NCBI RefSeq assembly: GCF_032062135.1
Contig: NC_092859.1
Location: forward strand, 128,623,250-128,687,249
Source of the DNA: Pyxicephalus adspersus
Taxonomy: Eukaryota; Chordata; Amphibia; Anura; Pyxicephalidae
Length of the DNA stretch: 64,000 nt
Reading direction: 5' to 3'
The notes under the pieces are model-generated. The model had not been told where the DNA came from. It worked only from the letters and a program-made list of their open reading frames with translations, and did not search any database. Positions 15,201 to 27,200 of this stretch are shown piece by piece (position 1 is the stretch's first letter; each line of letters begins with the position of its first letter). A program made the translations under genes and the position numbers.

Positions 15201-18200
15201 AGGATTTTTTAAATTCTGTAAATATATTTATTTTTGTGCTGTGACATTTTTTTTTTATCAATTACCATAGTAAAAGTTTCTGTGGAAGCATTTATCATAC
15301 AAACGCAGATCTCATCCTCTTAAATAGGATTGCAGGATAGAGTAATCTGTGAGGTTTTCATGGTACCTAAATGAGACCACCAAAATTCACAAAGCAAAAA
15401 ATGTGTATATCAAAAAAAATTTTTTTTTTTTTAAATATACTAGGTTATTCCTCATAAGGTCGTATATTAATCTTTAATTAAAGGAAAAATGCTCCCAATC
15501 CTATTTCCTCCTCATTAAAGTTTTAAATATATTTTCTGTTCAAGTTTTTTATATGGAATATATACTCTCATCAGGATACTAGTGGAGGATTAGGGACAAT
15601 GCAGAGAATGTGAAGCTTTATCAAAGCTGCCCAAGACTGGAGAGAATACACTTTCATCAGTGAAGCTGGGTGATCCAACAACCTGGAATGATTCTGGTCC
15701 AGGATTGAAAACATTTGCTAACAAATAGCAAATTACTTTTAAGAAATATATTCCAGGTTTGCTGGTGTATCCTCTCCAGCCTTGGAAAACAATGGATATA
15801 TAAATAAAATACCATACAGAGATACCCACTAAAATGTAATATCCATACACTAAACTAATTTCAATTGACAATCAAATACTGGCTAATAGTAATAATAATC
15901 CCAAATCCCACCTCCAGGAAGAGTGCCTTGGGCTACATACACACATGCAATAATTGTCGTTTGAAACAAATGACCAGTGATCGATCATTTGATAATCGTT
16001 AACAAAAAAAGTGAACAAGGGCTGGCCAACGACGCCAATGAATGGGGATTTTTGATGGAAATTAATGACCGCCCCGGGCGAAGATCGTTCGCTATCTATA
16101 GTGTGTGCGATCTTTCAGTGTAGTACACTTTCTCTGGTACACGTCACTTCCTGCATCGTTCAAACGATCGTGTCTAGTGTGTGTACATTATTGGTGGATT
16201 ATTTTTGAATGATCGTATTGTTTCAGCATTTTCAGAATCGTGCACAATACGATCGTTCAAAATTATCGTGAATAATTGTTGATCAATCGTTAATCGTTGT
16301 TTTCTAACGACAATTATTGCATGTTTGTACCTAGCCTAAGTCAGTAGTCTCTGGGATCAGTGGAAGTGAAAATTTCTGGTGTAATGGGGGTAAAAAAGGC
16401 CCAGTGCTGCTAGTCAGCAAAGGGGTCATAGAACAATTGTGCCCAGCAGGGGGTGTGAGATTAATGTTACCCAGAGAAGGTGGGGAGAAACAGTGCCTAC
16501 TGGGGGCTGCGGGGTCAATTGTGCCCAGTGGGAGGTTGGCAAGAACAGACAAGTCATGAGATGTCAGGATACTGTTGAAATCTAAGCTGCGGAATCCAGG
16601 ACAATCTGGGAGTAAGATTTACTACAAATTCTGGAAATGTGAATTGCTAAGTGGATTTTTAAAGCAATATTCCACATGCTCGATATTTAGGACATGGCAC
16701 AGCCAAAATGTCTTTTCCCTTACTTGATGTACATTTCTTTGTTATGACTGTATTTAGGTACCTAGAAAATTATAGTTTACACATTTCATGTTGTCTTTTG
16801 TATTGCAGTTGGTCAAATGGAGAATGTGTCTCCTGGTCAAATAGTGGACGAACCTATTCGTCCACTCAATATTCCACGTAAAGAGAAAGATTTTCAAGGA
16901 ATGCTGGAGTACAAGAAGGAGGATGAACCAAAGCTGATTAAAAACCTTATACTGGGCAAGTATTGGCAAATGTGGTTTTCCTTTATACTATGATCCATGA
17001 GCCTGTCCATACACCAGCAGATCCAGGGTCTCAGGCTGACCACATGGCAGGACAAGTTTGTTAGGTAAATACACACACTTATTGTTTATTCTATAGGGAC
17101 AAGCTGTTTGTATTGCTAGTGAAATGGAGCCGTTGTGATCATGCCACTGTATTAGTGTAACAGACATAGGTTTGTCTGTACACCTATGTATGCCTGCTGC
17201 AATCTGTGCAGCCATCACAGACCTGATAAAGCAGCTTCAATAATTTAGCTGTTTCCACAATGGGACAATAATGCTGTATATGCGGGTTGACTTACTATAT
17301 CTACGAATTAGAACTTAAATTGTCTGAACAGCCACATTAATCATTTTGCATTTAAATTCATGAAATGTTGCCAAATTACCAAACTGATCCTAAATGTTTC
17401 ACGTGAGAGAAATGATTTACAATTCTTTTGTATTTCTATCTGGTAATGTGCAGCCATTAATATTTGCTTTGTCAGTTGCAATGGATTGGGTATAACTCAG
17501 TAAACCAACTCGGCCCAGCATGTTCTAGCAGTATAATTATTATTGGCTTGTTATACTTAAGCTAAGTTAGCAGGCAAATAGGAATTGCAGTAAAACGAAC
17601 ATGTTATAGCAAAACCATAACACACAAAATGCACATTGCATCTAAAATGTGTATAAAAATAAAGGAAGGCATTATAAAAGGTTAAACCCTTGCACAAATC
17701 ATGCTGCTGGTTCTCATTTCACCCTGCAGAAAAGTTTGTATCCCACTAAGAAACCCCATGCTTGGGTCACTCATTTAAGGCTGAGTTAGGGGCACAACCT
17801 AGAAAAAGGTTTATCCACACCCCAAGCAAATACATCATCAAATAGTAAAAATCCAGCAGCACTCTGTTGAATGTGAAAGCTTTATTTAAAATTAGATCTC
17901 TGTCTGCGATCTGCTCCTGTGACTCCTTTCATCAGAGGGTAAAAGCTGCACCACTAAGCCTTTGTTGGGAGTATGTCCCAGGAGGGGCTTTTTTTTTTTG
18001 TTTTATAAAATACTGGTAGTCCCTGCATTACATACGAGACAGGGACTGTAGGTTTGTTCTTAAATTGAATTTGTACGTAAGTCGGAACATGTACAATATT
18101 TTAATAAATGCAATTAGGACAGATCATCACAAACAAAACAAAAAAAAAAACTTTATGAAGTCTAGACATTCATTAACTTCTGGAGCTAGCTGTGCTTTAT

Positions 18201-21200
18201 TATGCAAAAAAAACAACAACTGCATACCAATCATGTCAGTGCTGCTGAGTCTTTCATGTTTCACAGAACAACACTATATGTTCCAGAACGCACATATTTG
18301 TGCATGGACTCTCTGAAATCAGTCATTTGCAGTCTTGCTCTGGTCTTCGGTGTGTTATTGTAAAAGAGAGAAATAAACATAAGCAAATATCAACAAATCA
18401 CAAAATACCTTAAAGGTAGCTTAGATTTCAGGTTTTTGAGCAGTGTGTAACCAAGAACTCCAAACATTTGTTTTGTAATGGCTTTTTTTTCCTTTACCAG
18501 ATCTAAAGCCACGCGGTGTGGCTGTGAACCTTATTCCAGGATTGCCAGCGTATATTTTGTTTATGTGTGTGCGCCATGCTGATTACCTCAATGATGACCA
18601 GAAAGTTCGATCCCTTCTCACATCAACAATTAATGGTATTAAAAAGATTTTGAAGGTAAGTTTAGTGTCAACACCTTCATGTCCCTTAACGTCCTTATAA
18701 CGTCCCATGGACCTATAACAGACATTATTTACAGTTAAGTGGTCTTGCCACTCAGAAGTTTGCTGAATTCAAAGATACTTTTGATATAGCAGACCAAATA
18801 ATGACATTTCACTAACATAACCCTTTTGTGACCAGAATTCACCATAGTCATCTCTGAGTCCTCTGACCCAGTCATCTTGTCATCAAAATTTTTTTCAGAT
18901 ATTGTACTTATTTTTGTTTTTTTATATGTACCTATTTTTCCTATTTCCAGCATATTGCCTTCCACAACTGCCTGATAAATCCAAACCCTTGAAAGGTTCC
19001 TTTGTAATGAGATCAATGCATATCACTGCAACTGTATCAATCCATTGGGTCATGACAAAACTATTGCAGTTTTAGGCCACAAAATTGTCATTTTGGCTAA
19101 ATAACAACTAAAGATTAGGACACAACTAGGCTATATCCCCAGTGTCTGATGTCTCATGAATATTCATTATTTATCTTTGGTAATGAAGTACACTTGTTTT
19201 GGTTATTTTTCTATAAATATTTAAATCTATAAGAATGGGTATGAAGATACCACTATGTTCATAAAGCAGTGAACCTGACATTCACTGAAACATTCCCTGG
19301 TGGAAAATCTTCCAGGTCCATGTGTGTCAATGGCCATGCTTGCTTCTCCACCAGGATGTATCAGTGAATGTGAGAATCACTGCTTTATAAAGTGCAATGT
19401 TTATCAACCTTTTTAGCATGGGTGAAACCTTTGAAATAACTTTCAGGTCTTCAGGTAACGCCTGCTACAATTACTTTATCCACAGCTAACAGTAAATTAG
19501 TTTGATGGTCCATAGGAGATTGCCTCTTGAATTGCTGGCCAGATAATGTGTTAGTACCTTTAGCTTTTTACATTGCCTTGATGATTTATGATCTGTTAAT
19601 CTGTTTTCTTGCTGCATGCACTGTTTGGGTATCAGTAGGTGTGATCATGTGACTTGGGGTGAGCACAGTTGGCGTGATTTAGGTTTCAGTGTGGTCTTTA
19701 GTGACTGCATGGGCTAAGCTCTAAATGAGGCTGTAGTTTGCCTCTACAGGAAGCAAGGCATGCTATGCAATGACAGGGCCGAGTTCTTCCTTGTCACTGA
19801 CTCTCAGGGAAATTACATGTTATGCATGATGGCTTCTTTCCACTACTGAACAATGGGCATGGCTATACAGCACACGCCTGCCAAAAAGCCTAGTCTGAAG
19901 TTACTGCTTGCTGTTTAACCCTTCAGGCTACAGCTTAGAAGTTATTACAGACTTGTAAACTGTACCTTTTGACGTGTCTATCACATTATCTGAATGTTTC
20001 ATACTTCTTTCATTGTCTGAGTTCTAACACTAAACACTACACACTACACAATACTAGCTATAGAATAGAGCAGGAATCTATTCATACATGTTGTTCCACT
20101 CTCGGCTAAATTTGAAGAATATAAATGGTTACCATAGCTTACCAAGTAGATAGAGAAGATTTCTATAGCAGAAATCCCTAATTCGTGAACTCTGCCTTAC
20201 GTTGTCACAAATGGGATTCTTAATTCTTGAAGCATTTCTAAATAAAAGCAGAATAGAAAAGAAAATAAATGCTTAGTTTACTAGAAAAGTTGGTGAGATC
20301 TACATAGCTGAAACCTACAAACATTGTTACATGTACATTTACTCCTTTTTTTATTTGTGAATACAAAGTACCCCGTGTACCATGTCAATCAGATACATTG
20401 CTTAGTAAAACTTTAGTGTTCTTTTCCCCCCACAGAAACGAGGAGATGATTTTGAAACCGTGTCGTTCTGGCTTTCCAATACCTGCCGATTCCTCCATTG
20501 CCTGAAGCAGTACAGCGGAGAAGAGGTACTTCAGACCTCAGTGTTCTTAGTTTGTTAATGCATCGCACATACTAAAGATAAAGACCACTTGGGTTTTCTT
20601 AGGTGTTAGATGAGGAGTAAATTCTCTACATCAGGGGTGTCAAACTCAAATACACAGAGGGCCGAAATTAAAAACTTGGACCAAGTCGGGGGCCATATTT
20701 GAAATGTATTTAAAAAATTGAGGAGGTTTACTACTTCATCTAAAACTAACAAAAACAAACCCCTCTACACACCCTTTTAGGGTTGAAAAGACTAATTTCT
20801 ATCTATCTATGCAGCCTGTGTGTTGTTCATCCTCTCACATCACAAGTTTGTCTGACTTTAAACATCACACACACAAACATTATTATGCAGTCTCTAATGG
20901 ATTGAAACAAACACAATGCCCTGGTAGTCAGGCACCATGTGATCATTGCCTAGGCTTTGTGTCACATGATGGGTGTACAGGAATAATGTCTATGTATTGC
21001 ATGTATTGAAAATTAAGATGTGTGGTAGTAACATAGAGATTCATGTGGATCCTGCCATGTGTAAGGAAATGAATGTAGATTATCTGTGCATGTTCTATCA
21101 CACTATATTAGATCTCCAGCCTAATACTGACTGTAAGTCCTCCCAGCTATGTACTACAATCATAGAAATACAGTTGGGACAACTTAACCCCATTGTTTTC

Positions 21201-24200
21201 CTGCTGCTGGTACTGCCTGATATAGAAGATTCGCATTACCTGCTGTGCCGTGTCTATCATTTGCATGAAGAACTACGGTCACAATGAATTACTGTAGGAG
21301 CCGGTGAGGTGGGCAGGAAGGGGCAGAGATATCCCACCTTCTGTTCCATAGACAGGAGTGATGCCGAGACTACAATTCCCGGCATTACTTGTGTCTATAG
21401 AACAGTCAACAGAACAAAACAACAATGGGGGGGCACGCATAGGTAGCTGGTCTATAGGCGCGAGTGATGCTGGGAATTGTATTAGCGGCATCACTCGCTG
21501 CAATACAAAGTAGCGGAGGGGCGGGCCAGATGTAATTCATTTTCGGAATTCTTTGGGGGGCTAGAAAAAAGGACCTTGCGGGCCAGAGTTTGACACCCCT
21601 GCTCTACATCATCTAAAGCAAAGCCTCCCTAAATATGACCTACTGTGGCCATTAGCCTATTTATTGTGCAGTGTAGTCCTACAAGTATGTGAGCATTTTT
21701 CTTTTTTTTTTTTTGCACTTAAGTTGTTTTTATGTTGAACTTCAGGCAGGATATGCAATAGAGCTGAATAAACTCTTTGTCCATAGCCTGTGACAGGGTA
21801 GTAATTTTATCATCATCATTATTCTTATCAGAATATGTGCATAAAGAAATGACAGATTGGGCGACAATACTGAGCTTCCCTCTCCTGATCTGAATCTTGC
21901 TGTGTAGTCGATCACAAGGCTAATCAAAAATGATTTAGGTGCTTACATTACTTAAAACACTTTCTAAGAAAATTGTCAGCAATATTTTATATACTGGAAT
22001 ATAGGAATACATGCTAGGTGCCAAAGATTCTAACCCCACCATGGTGTGTCTAGGTGGCAATTTCACTTTCATGCATTGTAATCCATGACCTTCTTGAGTC
22101 AAGCCATCCATGCACTTTAGTGCAAATAATGACATCACACTTCAAGCTATTTTTGTCATATAAATAAAGTGTAATCTATACTGGAGTTTTGAAGTGAGAA
22201 TGTTTTACTAAAGCATTTGGATCAGCGTGACTAGTTGGTCACTAACATTTGGGAAGAAGTTTTCAGCAGTGGTGGCCCCTTACTTTTTTCAGTTAAATTT
22301 CCTTCATAACTAATGCAGACTCAAACACATATACTTGTTTCCTATGAGCAACTGTTGGCATTGAAGCCCATCTGCATGCTTATCCCTGTTTTAGTAAAGA
22401 GCATTGGATGGTCATGCATATTCAGCCTACTTAAAAACATTTTTTCCCACTAATAGTGACTTGAGGTCATGTATTGCAGTCACTTATACTCACTAGACTG
22501 GTTAATTTTCTAGAATAGTTAGAACTACATATAGCATGTTAAAAATATATAATGTCTATGACTGTGATTATTACTTAATGCTTCATCTTGGGCATGCTTT
22601 CATCGGACAAATTATCCAGATCATTGAGGAGGGGTTTTATTTTATACTGTGTGTCTGCAGGCATTTATGAAGCACAACACAACTCGGCAGAATGAGCATT
22701 GTCTAACAAACTTTGACCTTGCTGAATACAGGCAAGTCCTGAGTGACTTGGCCATCCAGATTTACCAACAGCTTGTCCGAGTGCTGGAAAATATTTTGCA
22801 GCCAATGATTGGTGAGTAATGAAAGATGTTTGGATGTTAATGACTATGAAATGTGAACTCATTTTTATAAAGGAAAGTTCAGTCCCCTAAGTGGGTGATG
22901 TAATACAAGTACAGAGTGCCAACAGTGAGTGTGTTACATTTACCTTGTGTGTAATTTGCCAAATAGGATTGAAAAGCTGGCACACCCATCATTTACCCTT
23001 CCATTTCATCCAGGAATACATAGATATTCTGTTTGTATCCTTTATCCAATGCCTTCATTGAACTGTGCCTATATGTCTTCTGTATGATAGTAAATGCTTA
23101 CTTAATGCTGAAGTGCACAGAATGTGTAAAGCTCACTTACAATATAGCAATGGTGTTTCCCTATATAACACATGTGGAATACCTGTCCAGGACAAGCTCT
23201 CCCCCCATTACCTTGCTTGGTATTACGAAGTCCAGATTTTCCTGTTCTATCAGATCTTCATGTTACAAAACAGCCCAAAGTTGATAGGAGAATGAAGGTC
23301 AGGACAGTTTGACCTCTATTATTTCTAAATAATATAAATCATTTGCTTGTGTGTAGTATGTTGGTTTGCGTTACATTAACAAAGTTTGGGGAAACTCTAC
23401 TGAATGTCTACAATTCCATATATAAAGTGTAGCTGTACCAATAGAAAGTGCAGTCCTGTTTTCTTATGAGTTTGAAACTCCTTTTTAAGCCAGCTTTTTC
23501 ATTGATGTTTATGCTTGATGTTTATGCCTTTCAGTTTCAGGAATGCTGGAGCATGAAACTATTCAGGGTGTCTCAGGGGTGAAACCTACAGGTCTGCGGA
23601 AGAGGACGTCCAGTATAGCAGACGAAGGGACATATACCTTGGACTCCATAGTTAGGCAGCTGAACACTTTCCACTCCATAATGTGCCAGCATGGCACGGA
23701 TCCAGAGCTCATCAAGCAGGTGGTGAAGCAGATGTTCTACATTATTGGTGCTGTCACCCTTAACAACCTGCTGCTCCGAAAAGATATGTGTTCATGGAGC
23801 AAAGGGATGCAGATCAGGTAAGAAAGAACCAAATGTAATTTAGCTTTACAAATTGAAAAGCACAGCCCCCATTTTGCTATGATGTATTTAAAGTTTCCTT
23901 TTCCAGACACAATATACAGCAACAGTATATTTTTTCCCAAAAAACTGTACCTTCTCTCCCTAAAAAAAGCAGTATTGAGCTCCCCTCCATTGGCTAAGTA
24001 GAAAAATATTATATCTAATATATAAATATGAGATATGAAATATGATCAAATATGTATTTGATTAGTCTGCTGCAGGAATCAGCAAAAGCATTTCTTTATC
24101 CTCCATCAGTGATCAGACTGCAACAAGTTAGTAGTTAGGCACAAGGTTAGAGTCTCCAACAGAGACTGATCTGTGTCATGTGTGTAAACTGAACTACTGA

Positions 24201-27200
24201 AAAGGCAGAACTTGTATTACCAGGACATCTCTGCCAGCATCCAAATTCAGAAAGTATTGATGACCCTGAATAATACCTGATCTAGGACGAATAATTCCAT
24301 CTGTAGAGAAATATCTGACTTAGTCCGAGGAAATACTGTGCTCAATTGGGGAGGTAAAAATTACCTGTTAATTTTACAGAATACGTATTACACAAGCAAT
24401 TTATCTGAAGATATATCTGATGATAGGCCCTCTTTAGAAAATAAATGGATGGGCCAGCAAAAACACACATGCATAAACATACAAAAAAAACTTTCTTCCT
24501 GTTGTCAATTAGTATTAAGGAAAACCTTAATTGAAGTAAATATATCAAGGCTGCCATTGCTGATCTTGCCTCCATAAAACGCTTATTTTTATCCGAGATA
24601 CAAATCTGCAGATTTCAGCATCACAGACTCTGAACACATATGCAAATTCTGACTGACATCACCCTCATTTTACTTGCTGTATGTTAGAAAATATTTAAAG
24701 AAAACACAACCAGGCAACTAACATCCCCCTTTGCTGTAATTCATGCAATCTGCTAATCACACCAGTATGGTTATTATAGAAGCTTGTGGAGTACAAAGAC
24801 ACAGGCAGTTCTCTGCCTTATTGGTACATTGCAGTATGCCCCAATGGCTTTCCTAGAAAATCTGCATCTCTCAATCTCTGTGTTAAGGTTAATGATTCAT
24901 AAAGGAAAAGTATAAAGAGTGAGAAACACATCTTTAAAGATCAGTAAACTTAATGAATATGTCTATTGATGTCGAAGATCCATAAGTGAATGATAACCAA
25001 AATACAAATCTCTAGGCAAGTGAAAATGTCTATATTCATATTTCAATGATATTTTTAGCTTTTGCTTTAAGTTCAGCTTTTGGTAGCTTCTAGAAAGTTT
25101 CTATAGGTGTTTAGGTTTATTGGACTCTTTACAGTTCATGCAATGTAACATACCTGTATTTGTTGGTGGGATGAATCTCATACCATCTTCTAAAGCTAAT
25201 ATCGATATTCCAAATAATCATCATATGAAATTATGGGTTTATTTGCTGTAATGCTGTCAAGTTTTATTATTGGTATTTTAAAAATCCTGTGTAATTCTAA
25301 TCTTTCCTACTGCTTTGACATAAACCATTTTATTTTAAACTAGCAAATGTGTATCTCTCAAGGCATAGGGAGGGACACATGAAACATTGATAGTAACTGT
25401 GAATATAGCTATAAAGGAAACACTGCTATGTAGATCATTCATCCAAAGGATACCCTGAGATGGAGTTCAGGTTGGGGTTATTATCTAACCCTTAATTGAT
25501 AGATCATTTGTTATAGATACACAAGGGACTGTTCTAGCTGTTAAAAAGTTGTAGTTTCCACAAATTTTAGGGATAAGAAGTTTGTTACTTAAACTGCCTA
25601 ATCATTTTCTGATCGGAAAGCTGATGTTTTATGTTATATTGTACAGGTACAATGTGAGCCAGTTAGAGGAATGGTTGCGTGATAAGAATCTGATGAACAG
25701 TGGGGCCAAAGAGACCCTGGAACCTTTAATTCAGGCTGCTCAGTTGTTGCAAGTGAAGAAGAAAACAGATGAAGATGCAGAGGCTATCTGCTCTATGTGC
25801 AATGCTCTGACTACTGCTCAGGTAACATCTATATATTGCAAGAATGTGAGCCAGTTCTCAAGTAGAGGGCTATGCAGAGCAGGTTAATGTATATTGGGGG
25901 GTCACTGTGCTTTTTATGATTGGCATTCTACAAATGTGATGGTCATGTTTTTTTGTATCTCTTCTGTCATGTTTTTAGAAATATATGTAATGTAATATAC
26001 ACTATATGATCATCACACCTACAGCGTATGACCTTGTTGGACAACGCATTCTAAAACTTTGGGAACTTTGTGGCTATAGCACCCACTACAGGAAGGTTTG
26101 CTCATTCGGCCAAAAGAGCATTTGTCAAGTCAAGTAGTGTTGTTGGATAAGAGAACCTGGCTCACAACTGGCATTAAAAATCATCCCAAGGATGTTCAGT
26201 AGGGTAGAGGTCAGGGCGTCTTGCCTGGCACTTGAGTTTCTACAGACCAGCATATTTTGCTACAAGGTTGGAAGTGAACAAATAAGTGACTACTGGTAAA
26301 CTGTATTTTTTAGTAAAAAAAAAAAAAAATGAAAGGTTAAAATTTTCTTTTAACAGATTGTGAAGGTGCTGAATCTCTATACTCCTGTAAATGAGTTTGA
26401 AGAAAGGGTACTGGTATCGTTTATACGCAACATACAGGTACGATATGATTTTCATTTTATGTTTGACATTTCACCTACAGGTTTTGATACCTTTCAGTAT
26501 GATTTGTGACCCCAAAATAAATTACTAGAATGTTTCTATTGCTATTATGTTTCAGTTGGATGATAAATAAATAGCAGGAAAATAAGAATCCTCTTAAATA
26601 TTAAACAGTATGGTAACAGTAACACATTCAGTTTATATTGTTAAAATAAATGTCTAAAACAATAATGCAAATGTGGATTTACATCCAGTAAATATATACA
26701 CAGACTACCCAGTATTATGTGGGCATGCACACAATAATTTGCTGAGAATTATTGTTCAGCTAGGATAAGACTAGTGCCAGCAGTGTCCACATTGTAAACA
26801 GGCATGAACCTTGATACAACAGATTTGTGTAGATGTTCTTTGGACAGTCACATTTCCAATCCTCTATAACATTTCTGGAGGAACAATAACTCTCAGCCCT
26901 ACCTTCTATTTTTGCCAATACATTTACTTAATAACTCTGTATTTATCATCAAGCCTAAAGCAACATGCCTCCCCCTAAAATGCTGCCAATTGATTGTGCT
27001 GTCTTACTCACAGGACTGCTGTGTCTACCAAAAATATTGAAATACCTTGGTCTGAAATGATTTTTTTTATTTTTTTTCCCTCAGTTGCGTCTAAGGGACC
27101 GGAAAGATTCCCCCCAGCTGCTAATGGATGCCAAGCACATCTTCCCTGTCACCTTCCCCTTTAACCCATCATCTCTTGCTTTAGAAACAATTCAGATCCC

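Noticed and set aside
16960..16961. GT donor a few bases after the GC donor of exon w15
   Set aside because: Using it breaks the frame with the next exon and destroys the conserved tail sequence.
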